A stretch of 64,000 nt of DNA, taken from positions 62,001-126,000 of the forward strand of contig NZ_AWGE01000012.1 of NCBI RefSeq assembly GCF_000495815.1, read 5' to 3'. Source of the DNA: Asticcacaulis sp. AC466. GTDB taxonomy: Bacteria; Pseudomonadota; Alphaproteobacteria; Caulobacterales; Caulobacteraceae. Position numbers and translations under genes: made by a program. How positions within the stretch are numbered: the stretch's first letter is position 1; each line of letters starts with the position of its first letter. This document shows positions 11,510 through 20,359 of this stretch, piece after piece. The notes beneath the pieces are model-generated. The model was not told the DNA's origin, searched no databases, and was given only the letters and a program-made list of their open reading frames with translations.

Positions 11510-13036
11510 ATGCGCAGGCAATTCCGGTACAAAGAGACGCGTTTCAAAGGATGGGCGGCGATGGCTGTCACCCTGGCTTTGTGTAGCTCGGGTCTGTGCG
11601 TCGCCGCGCCCGCTGTCGCCGAGCCGCCGGTATCAAGTTCCGGCACCGCCATCGCCATCATGCAGGCGACGAGCGCCATGCAGGCCGGCGATTGCGAAGG
11701 CGCCCTGGCGCCGCTCAATCAGCTCTGGCACGATCCCTATCTGGAACAGAATGACCCCGCCCTGGCCGCTCAGGTGCGGTTTCAGTTGATCGGCTGCACC
11801 CTACAGACGCGCGGCATCGCCGAAGCCCTGGCCTTATCGACGGAAAACGTATCGCGCGCGCGCGACATCAATGCCTATGACGTGCACGTTTTCCTGCAAT
11901 TGCTGAACGATCAGCCGGACGCGGCAGCGGCAACGCTTGAAGCCGGGATGGCGAAATATCCTGAACAGGGACCCAACCTGACCGATGTAAGCGTTATCGG
12001 CGTCCTGCTGCACTTCCATGAGGACCAGCCTGCGCGCACCCTGGCCCTCATGAACCGGCTCGAGGAGGTCCACTGGCAGATCCATAACATCTCCGGACGG
12101 CCTCTGATCGGCCTGTTGCGGCTGGAAGGGCTGCGCGCCTCGGTGAAGAGCGGCGACGCGCTCCATGCCGAGCTCTATCGCGCGGGTCTGAAAACCGACA
12201 GCCTTTTCTACGTCCTTAGCCAGGGCGATGCCGATATCAGTGCCGCAGATGTGGCCGCCGCGCCGGTCGGTCCCGTCATTGCGCGCGAAATCGATGACGT
12301 GAAACGCGTTGTGGCAGGCAATCCCGCCGACCTGTTCTCTCTGAGCTATCTGATGACTTTGGAGCAGGTCAATAATCAGAATTCCCTGGCCCTGACTCAG
12401 CTTGAGGGTATTCTGGCCCTGGTCGATCAGTATGGTCTGGACAAGTTCGGTTCGCCGGAAACCTATCCGGAGCTTCTGACCACGCGCGCCGAGCTGCTTG
12501 CCAATGTCGGCCGCTATGGCGACTCCGGTGTGGCCTACGAAGACGGCGCGAAAAAGTTGGGCGCCGAAAAGGCCAGCCATCTTATGCTGTCCTATATGAA
12601 CTTTCTGATCGACCGAGGACAGGAAAAGACCGCCTTGGGTTTGATCCCGCGCATTGATCAAAAAGGGCTCGACGATGACGGCAAGGTCATGCTGGTGATG
12701 AACGACGCCTGTGCGCAAGGCTATATGGGCGACAAGGCCGCGTTCGCCAACGACATGAAGGTGCTGGAGGGATCAGGCCTGGTGCAGGTCAAGCCCTATC
12801 TGTGCGCCGGCGACACCGAAAGCGCCGCCAGGGCCTTGATAACCGCTATCAACGATCCGGACAGCCGCGACCAAGTCATCGCGTTCCTGCAATTGGGCCT
12901 GCCGGGCCTGTCCTACAGCGAACGGGATGCCAAGCTGGTGGCGTCAATGCGGGCGCTGAAGCAGCGTCCTGATGTCCAGGCAGCCGCGAAGGCGAACCGC
13001 ATCCTTATCCGGAGCTGGGATATCCGTCTCAACTGA
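11510..13036 (+). CDS. Secreted TPR-like helical repeat protein, unknown function
   Basis: 508 residues from the ATG at 11510. A GTG at 11477 would only add Gly/Tyr-rich residues before a normal signal peptide, which ends near VAAPAVAEPP. The mature part is almost wholly helical, with Ala/Leu-spaced pairs typical of degenerate tetratricopeptide repeats (for example TSAMQAGDCEGALAPLNQLW and AELLANVGRYGDSGVAYEDG). It is probably a periplasmic scaffold. No catalytic motif seen. The tandem lipoprotein genes downstream are convergent to it. Confidence 0.6.
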   Translation: MRRQFRYKETRFKGWAAMAVTLALCSSGLCVAAPAVAEPPVSSSGTAIAIMQATSAMQAGDCEGALAPLNQLWHDPYLEQNDPALAAQVRFQLIGCTLQTRGIAEALALSTENVSRARDINAYDVHVFLQLLNDQPDAAAATLEAGMAKYPEQGPNLTDVSVIGVLLHFHEDQPARTLALMNRLEEVHWQIHNISGRPLIGLLRLEGLRASVKSGDALHAELYRAGLKTDSLFYVLSQGDADISAADVAAAPVGPVIAREIDDVKRVVAGNPADLFSLSYLMTLEQVNNQNSLALTQLEGILALVDQYGLDKFGSPETYPELLTTRAELLANVGRYGDSGVAYEDGAKKLGAEKASHLMLSYMNFLIDRGQEKTALGLIPRIDQKGLDDDGKVMLVMNDACAQGYMGDKAAFANDMKVLEGSGLVQVKPYLCAGDTESAARALITAINDPDSRDQVIAFLQLGLPGLSYSERDAKLVASMRALKQRPDVQAAAKANRILIRSWDIRLN

Positions 13037-13046
13037 GTTGGTGCGG

Positions 13047-13544
13047 TCAGGCGGCGTCGCAGGTTATGGCGATCGGAGCGGCTTTCGCGGCCTCTACGGT
13101 GCCGTTGAATTCCGTGCATTTTAACTGGTTCGCTGTTCCGGCGGTAGGGGACGAATAGACCCGCAGCGTTACCGACGGTTTGCCGTCAGTCGCGGTGCTC
13201 AGCACCTCCGGATCGATGCCCTTGCCGCTCAGCTTGACGGTCTGGGTGCTGGCGTCGATATCGGTCATATCCATGCCCAGATCGATTTGCCCGGCCTCAT
13301 TGACCTTGTCCTTGGCAGTTTCAAGCGGTGAGCCGTGGTAATAGGCTTCGACGGTGGCTTTCTGGCCCAGAGACTTGAGTTTGGCGACGGCCGCGGGCGT
13401 GAAGGTTACGGCTGCTTCGTAGCTCATATCAGCCATCTGAGTGCCGCTGGCTTTTTCCGATTTGCCGCCGCATTGGCTGAGCATCACCCCCATCAGGACA
13501 GCCGAAGAGACAAATAGGGCGGGCTTGAAATGACGGAAGAGCAT
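13047..13544 (-). CDS. Hypothetical lipoprotein, paralogue of the next gene
   Basis: 165 residues from the ATG at 13544, which has AGGAAA seven bases upstream; a further in-frame start exists at 13562. The signal peptide ends MLSQC with Cys25 as lipidation site. The mature part is one beta-rich domain: MSYEAAVTFTPAAVAKLK, AYYHGSP, MTDIDASTQTVKLSG, KPSVTLRVYSS, and ends APIAITCDAA. The same pattern of blocks occurs in the gene at 13669-14124, so the pair arose by tandem duplication. Function unknown. Confidence 0.65.
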   Translation of the reverse strand: MLFRHFKPALFVSSAVLMGVMLSQCGGKSEKASGTQMADMSYEAAVTFTPAAVAKLKSLGQKATVEAYYHGSPLETAKDKVNEAGQIDLGMDMTDIDASTQTVKLSGKGIDPEVLSTATDGKPSVTLRVYSSPTAGTANQLKCTEFNGTVEAAKAAPIAITCDAA

Positions 13545-13668
13545 GACGGTTTCCTGTAGCAAAAAATCGGTCCTGGCGACCCCTGTCGGGCCGTCGATAC
13601 AAAAAGCATTCGGAGAAGCCTGTAGTCGATCCTACCATGATGCGCCAGTCATAAAACTGTCGCAAAAA

Positions 13669-14124
13669 TCAGGCGGGACCGCAATAGATCGCGACGGGCT
13701 TGGCCTGCGCCGTCTTGACGTAGTCCTGGAACACGCTGCACTGGACCCGTCCCGCCGTGTCCTTGACCGTGATCTGCACTAGGGGCGATCCGGTGTTGAT
13801 GTCCTTGACACGATCCTTCGGCATGCCGTCGCCGGTCATGTGCACCGTCTGGTCGTGGGCGGCGACCTCAACCGTATCGGTGTTGAATTCGATGGCGCCA
13901 CCGGCATTGGCCAGATGCATGGTTTCGGGGACGGGCAGGCCGTAATACTTGGCTGACACCGTCAGGGTCTGGGCTTTCGCTAAGGCCTCCGGTTTGACAT
14001 GCAAGGCGATGTCGTAACTGAAATCGACCGGCTTGGGTGCCGCTGGAGCCGGCGCCTCCGCAGGCTTGGGCGAGCATTGCGTCAGCGCCAGTATGGCGGT
14101 GACAATGACGGCTTTGCGGACCAT
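13669..14124 (-). CDS. Hypothetical lipoprotein, paralogue of the previous gene
   Basis: 151 residues. The signal peptide ends ILALTQC with Cys17 as lipidation site, followed by a Pro/Ala linker. The domain shares block order with its neighbour: FSYDIALHVKPEALAKAQ, SAKYYGLPV, VEVAAHDQTVHMTGDG, LVQITVKDT, a cysteine in RVQCSVFQDY, and the end KPVAIYCGPA against APIAITCDAA. The two conserved cysteines may form a disulfide. The genes lie 124 bp apart on the same strand; 30 bp upstream is the end of the fucosidase gene, so they may be co-transcribed with it. Confidence 0.65.
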   Translation of the reverse strand: MVRKAVIVTAILALTQCSPKPAEAPAPAAPKPVDFSYDIALHVKPEALAKAQTLTVSAKYYGLPVPETMHLANAGGAIEFNTDTVEVAAHDQTVHMTGDGMPKDRVKDINTGSPLVQITVKDTAGRVQCSVFQDYVKTAQAKPVAIYCGPA

Positions 14125-14154
14125 GGCGTTTTCCCCTGTTTGGTCCAGTTTAGC

Positions 14155-15831
14155 CTAAGACCGGGCGGAAACCAATCCACTGCCGGTGATCTTCAGCACC
14201 GGTGTAAAAGTCGGTTTGACACCAGGCAGTTTGACCGTCAGGCCGTCCATACCCAGCTCGAATGTCAACGGCTCGGCGTGGCCCAACAATTCGACCCTGT
14301 CGATGGTGCCCTTGCGTTGCGGTGCGCCGTCGGCCATCGAATAGATATGGACAAAGCCAGTGTCCGGCCAGGCCTGGACCAGGGCATAGAGCGCGTCCGG
14401 CTTGGTGGTGAAGCGGATATCCTCATGGCTGAACGGCTTTGCCTTTCCTTCGTCCATATGACCTTCCGAAGGGGGCGCGAACGGCCCTTCGCCGAAAATG
14501 TCCCAGGGGCGGGTGCCGAAGATGGCTTCGCCATTGACGGCCATCCAGGCCGCCATTTCGGTCAGGATCTTTTCTTCCTTTTCGTCGATTTCACCATTGC
14601 CGCGCACCGGGATGGACAGGAGCATATTGCCGTTCTTGGCGACGACGTCGGCCAGGCGCTGAATGACGTCGAGCGAGGTCTTGTAACCGTTGCGCTCATA
14701 GAGCGGTCGGTCGTAATGCCAGTTGCCGATGCAGGTGCAGGTCTGCCACGGGACCGGACGCAGATGGTCGGAATAGCCGCGCTCTATATCCTCGGTAATG
14801 GCCTTGCGTTGACGGTCGTCGAGCTTCTTGCCGGTAGCCACGACGTCCAGCTTGCCGTGCCACGCGTAGCTGGCATTGTAATAATAGGCGGTGGCGTCGA
14901 GCCCCGCCTGTTCAAGCGGCAGCGCCGTATCGTCGAAATAGACCAGGTCGGGCTTATATTTGTCGACCAGGTCGTTCTGGCGCAGCGCCCACTTTTTCAC
15001 GAAATAGGGATCGTGCGGCGGCACGGTTTCCAACCACTGGCCCGAATGGCGGTCATTATATTTTTGCATGTCGTCCTTGGACGTAAGACCGTCCGGGGGC
15101 ACCATGTCGCCTTGCGGCCCGGTATACAGCTCTTGCGGGTCGTAACCGTCCCACCACTGACCCTTACCGTCCGCCTTTTTTAGGCGATAGGCGTCGTAGC
15201 GCAGGCCACGCGCCGGTCCTTCGGCATCGTAGCCATAGGCCGTCTGCCACCAATGCCAGGCGTGTGCGCCGTGATTGGAGACGCCAAAGCGCAGGCCCGC
15301 CGCCCGCGCCGCCTTGGCCCAGGTGCCGACAATATCGCGTTTGGGGCCCAGCTTGGTTGCGTTCCATGCCTGGTATTTCGAATCGAACATGTCGAAATTA
15401 TCGTGGTGGTTGGCCAGGGAGACGAAGTACTTCGCACCCGCCGCCTTGTAGAGGCCGATCAGGCGCTCAGGGTCCCATTTATCGACGCTCCAGCCATTGA
15501 TGAACTGCATGAAGCCGAACTGGGCCGGGTGGCCATAGGTCTTGACGTGGTGTTCGTAAACAGGATTGCCCTGCTGATACATCTGGCGGCCGTACCAGTC
15601 GCCGAATTCCGGCACGCATTGCGGGCCCCAATGCGCCCAGATGCCGAGCTTCGCATCGCGGAACCAATCGGGCGTCTGGTAGTGTTCGGCCAGGGAGTCC
15701 CAACTGCCCTTGAAGGGGGCGGTAGATTTTTTCGATGCAGCAAGGCTCGGCGTCGTCACGGTGAGCGTCGTAAGGGCCGCGCTGGAAAACGTAGCCGTCG
15801 CGGTACTCATCAGGGTGCGGCGTGAAATCAT
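14155..15831 (-). CDS. Alpha-L-fucosidase, glycoside hydrolase family 29, Tat-exported
   Basis: 558 residues. The N-terminus MISRRTLMSTATATFSSAAL is a twin-arginine-type signal, so the enzyme is probably exported folded. The GH29 barrel follows: WFRDAKLGIWAHWGPQCVPE at about 56-75, the AKYFVSLANHHDNFDMFDS region (about 133-150), and PDLVYFDDTALP with Asp300 or Asp301 as candidate nucleophile. NGNMLLSIPVRGNGEID marks the end of the barrel, and a C-terminal beta domain follows. The family hydrolyses alpha-L-fucosyl linkages with retention. It is divergent from xylR and close to the L-fucose operon, which suggests that it feeds that pathway. Confidence 0.92.
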   Translation of the reverse strand: MISRRTLMSTATATFSSAALTTLTVTTPSLAASKKSTAPFKGSWDSLAEHYQTPDWFRDAKLGIWAHWGPQCVPEFGDWYGRQMYQQGNPVYEHHVKTYGHPAQFGFMQFINGWSVDKWDPERLIGLYKAAGAKYFVSLANHHDNFDMFDSKYQAWNATKLGPKRDIVGTWAKAARAAGLRFGVSNHGAHAWHWWQTAYGYDAEGPARGLRYDAYRLKKADGKGQWWDGYDPQELYTGPQGDMVPPDGLTSKDDMQKYNDRHSGQWLETVPPHDPYFVKKWALRQNDLVDKYKPDLVYFDDTALPLEQAGLDATAYYYNASYAWHGKLDVVATGKKLDDRQRKAITEDIERGYSDHLRPVPWQTCTCIGNWHYDRPLYERNGYKTSLDVIQRLADVVAKNGNMLLSIPVRGNGEIDEKEEKILTEMAAWMAVNGEAIFGTRPWDIFGEGPFAPPSEGHMDEGKAKPFSHEDIRFTTKPDALYALVQAWPDTGFVHIYSMADGAPQRKGTIDRVELLGHAEPLTFELGMDGLTVKLPGVKPTFTPVLKITGSGLVSARS

Positions 15832-15835
15832 CTGT

Positions 15836-15970
15836 CTATTCCTTGTATAGCGTCGCCGGGTATAGCGTCGCCGGATTTACCGTCATCTGCGACGGATCGG
15901 CAGGCAGGAGGGCAGAGCTGGAATAGGGACGGCCAAAAAGCGCAGTGATTCGCGCGAAATCAGGCGTCAT
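15836..15970 (-). CDS. Small ORF (44 codons) just upstream of the fucosidase
   Basis: ATG at 15968-15970 on the minus strand is preceded by GGGGGAG six bases away, a much better ribosome-binding site than most genes here have. The ORF runs MTPDFARITALF..., contains the in-frame duplication PATLY-PATLY (a 15 bp tandem repeat), and ends TAG only four bases before the fucosidase ATG. The AAGGAA in its last codons serves as the fucosidase ribosome-binding site. This arrangement fits translational coupling or a leader peptide; alternatively it is the decayed end of an older gene. No homology recognised. Confidence 0.45.
   Translation of the reverse strand: MTPDFARITALFGRPYSSSALLPADPSQMTVNPATLYPATLYKE
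15845..15874 (+). repeat. 15-bp tandem duplication
   Basis: GTATAGCGTCGCCGG is present twice head to tail (15845-15859, 15860-15874). The unit is five codons of the small ORF. A related partial copy, CCTATAGCGTC, occurs at about 16034. Confidence 0.85.
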
Positions 15971-16176
15971 GGTCGTCTCCCCCATTGGCTGTTCTTGGTA
16001 GTTGTACGGCGGCTTGGTGCGCCCCTTTGGGTCCCTATAGCGTCAAAAAATCCGGCCTTTTTCAAGCTTTTTCCGCAAGATTTTTTTATAAGCAGTATCT
16101 ATTTCACATTTGAAAAATCACGACATGGACTTTGATAAGTGAAGCGATTTGCCAAGGGCGGGATTGCGCCCTATAC

Positions 16177-16184
16177 AAACGTTT
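16177..16184 (+). promoter_or_regulatory. Possible LacI-type operator in the fucosidase/xylR divergent region
   Basis: AAACGTTT within ACAAACGTTTAC is an 8 bp palindrome with the central CG typical of LacI-family operators, 40 bp before the LacI-type gene. It does not match the TGGTAGCGCTAACA-like box found before xylX, so it may belong to another regulator or to autoregulation. The rest of the roughly 390 bp gap between fucosidase and xylR holds only the 44-codon ORF and an AT-rich promoter-like stretch around 16080-16130. Confidence 0.35.
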
Positions 16185-16223
16185 ACACGGCAATAAATGC
16201 TCAGAATACGGCACAGGGGACCC

Positions 16224-17276
16224 ATGGCGCGCAAGCTGGGACGACGCGGAGGCAATATCGTGACCATTCATGATGTGGCGCGGCATGTTGGCGTGTCGCC
16301 CATGACCGTGTCGCGGGTCATCAATGGCGAAAAGAATGTGCGCGAAGAGACGCGGGCCAAGGTCATGGCCAGTGTTGAGGCGCTGAACTATTCACCCAAC
16401 CTGGCTGCCCGTTCCCTGGCCACCCAGGATTCCGCCCGCATCGGTTTGCTTTATTCCAACCCGTCTGTGGCCTTCCTGTCGGAATTTCTCCTCGGCATCC
16501 TGTCGGAAAGCTCGCAAAGCGGTGCGCAACTGCTTATCGAAAGCTGCGAAGGTCCGGAAGGGGCGACCGTCGCGCTGGAAAAGATGAAGGCCGGTGGCTG
16601 CGACGGCGTCATCCTCTCGCCGCCGCTCAGCGATTCGACGCGGGTCGCCAAGATTCTCAAGGACATGAACCTGCCCTTCGTTGGCGTCGCCATGGCGCGG
16701 CCCGACCCGACCGTGTCCTGCGTCACCATCGACGATTTCAAGGCGGCCAAGGCCATGACGCGGCGGCTGATCGAACTGGGCCATCGGCGCATTGCCTTCA
16801 TCAAGGGGCATCCGAACGCCTATGCCAGCCAGATTCGTTATGATGGCTTCCTGGCCGCCATGGCGAAGTCCGGGCTTGAGGTCGAGGACAACTTTGTGGG
16901 CCAGGGCTATTTCACCTACCGCTCCGGCTTTGACGCGGCCGAACGCCTGCTCAGCCACAAGGACAAACCGACGGCCATTTTCGCCTCGAACGATGACATG
17001 GCCGCCGGCGCCGTCGCCGCCGCGCATCGCATCGGCCTGGACGTCCCGGATCAGGTGACGGTGGTGGGCTATGACGATACGGCCATGGCCTCGTCCGTCT
17101 GGCCCGAACTAACGACCGTGCGCCAACCCATTTCCGACATGGCCGGTCTGGCGGTGCGCCTTCTCCTCGACCAGATTCGCGCCTATCGTATGGGCAAGCC
17201 GTTCGAAGCTGTTCGTGAGGTGCGCGACTTTTCACTGATTGAGCGCCAATCGTCGGCGGCGATTCCGGAGGCGTAG
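16224..17276 (+). CDS. xylR: LacI-family transcriptional repressor, probable xylose regulator
   Basis: 350 residues from the ATG at 16224, which has AGGGGA six bases upstream. The N-terminal helix-turn-helix is VTIHDVARHVGVSPMTVSRV with the hinge helix SPNLAARSLA. The rest is a periplasmic-binding-protein-like sugar domain (IGLLYSNPS, GVILSPP, GHRRIAFIKG, AIFASNDDMAAG, VVGYDDT). It lies directly upstream of xylX, and a palindromic box overlaps the xylX promoter. In Caulobacter a LacI-type XylR represses the xyl genes in the absence of xylose; the assignment here is by family, position and operator. Confidence 0.8.
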   Translation: MARKLGRRGGNIVTIHDVARHVGVSPMTVSRVINGEKNVREETRAKVMASVEALNYSPNLAARSLATQDSARIGLLYSNPSVAFLSEFLLGILSESSQSGAQLLIESCEGPEGATVALEKMKAGGCDGVILSPPLSDSTRVAKILKDMNLPFVGVAMARPDPTVSCVTIDDFKAAKAMTRRLIELGHRRIAFIKGHPNAYASQIRYDGFLAAMAKSGLEVEDNFVGQGYFTYRSGFDAAERLLSHKDKPTAIFASNDDMAAGAVAAAHRIGLDVPDQVTVVGYDDTAMASSVWPELTTVRQPISDMAGLAVRLLLDQIRAYRMGKPFEAVREVRDFSLIERQSSAAIPEA

Positions 17277-17323
17277 GGGGCGCGGCACGCGTTTTACAAA
17301 AAACATATTTTTCTTGACAGATG

Positions 17324-17354
17324 GGGCGTTGTACCAGATTGGTAGCGCTAACAA
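17324..17354 (+). promoter_or_regulatory. xylX promoter with overlapping LacI/XylR-type operator
   Basis: TTGACA at 17324-17329 is a good -35. TTGGTAGCGCTAACAA at 17339-17354 is a near-palindrome around TAGCGCTA and covers the expected -10, the usual place for a repressor. A variant box lies before the sugar porter at 22202. From memory, the core resembles the xylose box of Caulobacter. Confidence 0.7.
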
Positions 17355-17446
17355 TAAAAAGCGGTCCGTCAGCATGTACGGGCCTGTCAAACGGGTAGAG
17401 AAGACGAGGGTAAACGGCCCTCACATCTATTGAAGGACTTATAGGA

Positions 17447-18625
17447 ATGCCCGATTTTCTGCCTGAGGATTGGCGGAACGCGACCTTGATTGGTCGCATC
17501 CAGACGACGGACGGCCCGACGCCGATCCTGATCAAGAATGGCGACGTTTTCGACATGTCGCCGGTCGCTCCGACCGTTTCCCAGCTTCTGAAAGCGTGGC
17601 CGGAAACCGGCGTGCCCGAAGGCGGGCTTCCGCTCGGCCACCTCGACGACTTCGACTTTGCGAAGGTCTGGATCGGCAATCGCGGTGACAATCAACTCCT
17701 GTCGCCGATCGATCTGCAATGCGTCAAGGCCGCCGGCGTCACCTTCGCCGTGTCGGCGGTGGAACGCGTCATCGAAGAACGCGCCCGTGGCGATTCCGAT
17801 AAGGCCCAAGACATCCGTAATGCCCTGGCTGAACGTGTCGGCGCCGATATCCGCTCGGTCAAGCCGGGGTCCGAAGCCTCGGCCAAGCTGAAGGCCGCGC
17901 TCATTTCCGATGGGCTGTGGTCGCAATATCTCGAAGTCGCCATCGGCCCTGACGCCGAGGTCTTCACCAAGTCGCCGGTTCTGTCGAGCGTCGGCTGGGG
18001 GGATGAGGTCGGCGTGCGTTCCGACTCCACCTGGAACAACCCCGAACCCGAAGTCGTCATGGTCGTCACGCCGCAGGGCCGCGCCGTCGGCGCCACGCTC
18101 GGCAATGACGTTAACCTGCGTTGCTTCGAAGGCCGTTCTGCCCTGCTGCTCGGCAAGGCCAAGGACAACAATGCCTCCTGCGCGCTCGGTCCCTTCATCC
18201 GCCTGTTCGATGACGGCTTCACCATCGATGACGTGCGCACCGCCGTGCTCGACCTGAAGATCGACGGTCCGGAAGGCTATGAGCTGGTCGGTCGTTCGAC
18301 GATGAGCGAAATCAGCCGCGACCCGCTTGACCTGATCGCCCAGGCGATGAGCGAGCACCACTATCCGGACGGTTTCGTTCTGATGCTCGGCACCTTGTTC
18401 GCGCCGACTCAGGATCGCGATGTCCCGGGCCGTGGCTTCACCCATAAGGTGGGCGATGTCGTCACCGTCTCATCGCCCAAGCTCGGGCGCCTGGAAAACC
18501 GCGTCACCACGTCGAAAGACGCGCGTGAGTGGACCTTCGGTATCGCCGACCTGATGCAAAACCTGGCCGACCGGGGGCTGCTGAAAGCCCGCAATACGGC
18601 CCAACCCAAAAAAATAGCCTCCTAA
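17447..18625 (+). CDS. xylX: 2-keto-3-deoxy-D-xylonate dehydratase XylX (FAH superfamily)
   Basis: 392 residues. It follows Caulobacter XylX closely in the motifs I remember: FLPEDWRNATLIGRI at the start, VTFAVSAVERVIEERARGD, LWSQYLEVAIGPDAEVFTK, NNPEPEVVMVV, GNDVNLRCFEGRSALLLGKA, KDNNASCALGP and RDVPGRGFTHKVGD. The enzyme dehydrates 2-keto-3-deoxy-xylonate to alpha-ketoglutarate semialdehyde in the Weimberg pathway. The fold is that of fumarylacetoacetate hydrolase with metal-binding acidic residues, but family context argues for dehydratase rather than hydrolase. It is the first gene of the operon, behind the operator-covered promoter. Confidence 0.9.
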   Translation: MPDFLPEDWRNATLIGRIQTTDGPTPILIKNGDVFDMSPVAPTVSQLLKAWPETGVPEGGLPLGHLDDFDFAKVWIGNRGDNQLLSPIDLQCVKAAGVTFAVSAVERVIEERARGDSDKAQDIRNALAERVGADIRSVKPGSEASAKLKAALISDGLWSQYLEVAIGPDAEVFTKSPVLSSVGWGDEVGVRSDSTWNNPEPEVVMVVTPQGRAVGATLGNDVNLRCFEGRSALLLGKAKDNNASCALGPFIRLFDDGFTIDDVRTAVLDLKIDGPEGYELVGRSTMSEISRDPLDLIAQAMSEHHYPDGFVLMLGTLFAPTQDRDVPGRGFTHKVGDVVTVSSPKLGRLENRVTTSKDAREWTFGIADLMQNLADRGLLKARNTAQPKKIAS

Positions 18626-18640
18626 CCAGTGAGTACCGCC

Positions 18641-19381
18641 ATGTCGTCTGCCATTTATCCCAGCCTTAAGGGCCGCAAGGTGTTGATCACCGGCGGCGGT
18701 TCCGGCATCGGCGCGGGGCTTGTCGAAGGCTTTGTCCGTCAGGGCGCCCGTGTCCATTTCATCGACCTGGTCGATGACGTGTCGGCGGGCCTTTCGGGTG
18801 ATAATGCGCCTGTGTTTCACAGGTGCGACCTGACCGACACGCCCGCGCTTGAACGGACCCTGGCCGTTATCCTGGCGGACGGCCCGGTACATATTCTGCT
18901 CAATAACGCCGCGCGTGACGACCGGCACAGCCTGTCGGAAGTCACGTCGGAATTTTTCGACAAGAATATCGCCGTCAACCTCAAGCACATGATGATATGC
19001 ACGCGCCTGATCGCGCCGGGCATGAAGGCGGCCGGCGGCGGGGCCATTATCAATTTCGGCTCGATCTCGTGGCACCTGGGCCTGCCGGACCTCGTGCTCT
19101 ACGAAACCGCCAAGGCGGCGATCGAAGGCATGACCCGCGCCCTGGCCCGCGAATTGGGGCCGGACAATATCCGCGTCACCACCATCATTCCCGGTAATGT
19201 GAAAACGCCGCGCCAGATGAAGTGGTATACACCCGAAGGTGAGCGCCAGATCGTCGAAGCGCAATGCCTGCCCGGCCGCATTGTGCCGGAAAACGTCGCC
19301 GCCCTGGCCATGTTCCTGGCTTCGGATGATGCGTCTTTGTGCACCGGCCACGGCTACTGGATCGACGCTGGCTGGCGGTAG
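18641..19381 (+). CDS. xylB: D-xylose 1-dehydrogenase XylB (SDR)
   Basis: 246 residues from the ATG of MSSAIYPSLKG, matching the Caulobacter enzyme; a GTG at 18629 would add four residues. Short-chain dehydrogenase with the nucleotide motif TGGGSGIGAG, NNAA (about 90), catalytic Ser in NFGSISWHLGL, and Tyr/Lys in YETAKAAIEGM. The C-terminus GHGYWIDAGWR is diagnostic of this subgroup. It oxidises D-xylose to xylonolactone with NAD+. In Caulobacter xylA sits between xylX and xylB; here the gap is only 15 bp. Confidence 0.92.
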   Translation: MSSAIYPSLKGRKVLITGGGSGIGAGLVEGFVRQGARVHFIDLVDDVSAGLSGDNAPVFHRCDLTDTPALERTLAVILADGPVHILLNNAARDDRHSLSEVTSEFFDKNIAVNLKHMMICTRLIAPGMKAAGGGAIINFGSISWHLGLPDLVLYETAKAAIEGMTRALARELGPDNIRVTTIIPGNVKTPRQMKWYTPEGERQIVEAQCLPGRIVPENVAALAMFLASDDASLCTGHGYWIDAGWR

Positions 19382-19459
19382 TCTTCGCGGTTTTCTTGGC
19401 CCTCTCCGGCGTGCCGGGGAGGGGAGCCGCACGGTTTCTGACTTCTCAACGAGACATGC

Positions 19460-20359
19460 ATGACCGAGCTTTTCAAACCAAACTGTATCTGGGACCTCAA
19501 GGCCACCCTGGGGGAAGGGCCGATCTGGTCCGCCCGCGATCACGCCGTCTGGTTCGTCGATATCAAACAGCAGCATGTCCATCGCTACGACGTTCGCACC
19601 GGCGCGAAACAGACCTTCAATGCGCCATCGCCCTGCGGTTTCATCGCCCCGAAACGGCGCGGCGGCTTCATCGTCGGCTGCAAGACAGGCCTGTATGATT
19701 TCAATCCCGATGGCGGTGTGTTCACCCTCCTGACCCATGTCGAGCCGGGATTGCCGACCAACCGTCTCAATGACGGCTATGTCGACGCTCAGGGGCGCCT
19801 GTGGTTCGGCTCAATGGACGACGACGAGGAGCGTCCGACCGGCAAGCTCTATCGCTACGATGGGCGCGGCCTGAATGTCATGGACGACGATTACGTCATC
19901 ACCAACGGCCCGGCCGTGTCACCCGACGGCAAGACCCTCTATCACAACGACACGCTGAAAAAGCATATCTATGCCTTCGATCTCGATGCCGACGGCCATC
20001 TGTCCAATAAGCGGCTGTTCGCGCAGCTCGACGCGGCGGGCAAGACGGGCGCGCATGGCGAAGGCTATATGGACGGCCCCGTCGTCGATAGCGCCGGCAA
20101 TGTGTGGAACGCGCTGTTTTTCGGCTGGGGCATCAACTGTTACGCGCCCGATGGCCGCCTGATCCGTACCGTCCGCTTCCCGGTATCCAACGTCACCAAG
20201 ATCGCCTTCGGCGGCGCCGATCTCAAGACCGTCTACGCCACCACGGCGGCCAAGGGCCTGTCGGCCGAAGATATCCAGACACAACCCCTGGCCGGCGGCC
20301 TCTTCACCTTCCAAACCGACATCGCGGGTCAGCCGCAGTATGAGATTGCACATGTCTAA
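19460..20359 (+). CDS. xylC: Xylono-1,4-lactonase XylC (SMP-30/gluconolactonase family)
   Basis: 299 residues. A six-bladed propeller lactonase: metal-binding Glu in TLGEGPIWS (about residue 18), Asn in LPTNRLNDGYVD (about 97-103), NGPAVSPDGKTLYHNDT (about 148-165), and SNVTKIAFGG near the end. It opens the lactone made by XylB to D-xylonate. It starts 78 bp after xylB, a gap without a recognisable gene, and overlaps the start of xylD by 8 bp, so the two are translationally coupled. Confidence 0.9.
   Translation: MTELFKPNCIWDLKATLGEGPIWSARDHAVWFVDIKQQHVHRYDVRTGAKQTFNAPSPCGFIAPKRRGGFIVGCKTGLYDFNPDGGVFTLLTHVEPGLPTNRLNDGYVDAQGRLWFGSMDDDEERPTGKLYRYDGRGLNVMDDDYVITNGPAVSPDGKTLYHNDTLKKHIYAFDLDADGHLSNKRLFAQLDAAGKTGAHGEGYMDGPVVDSAGNVWNALFFGWGINCYAPDGRLIRTVRFPVSNVTKIAFGGADLKTVYATTAAKGLSAEDIQTQPLAGGLFTFQTDIAGQPQYEIAHV

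Noticed and set aside
17447-18625. Fumarylacetoacetase activity for xylX
   Set aside because: The sequence follows XylX (keto-deoxy-xylonate dehydratase) block by block and lies in the xyl operon; no tyrosine-degradation gene is nearby.
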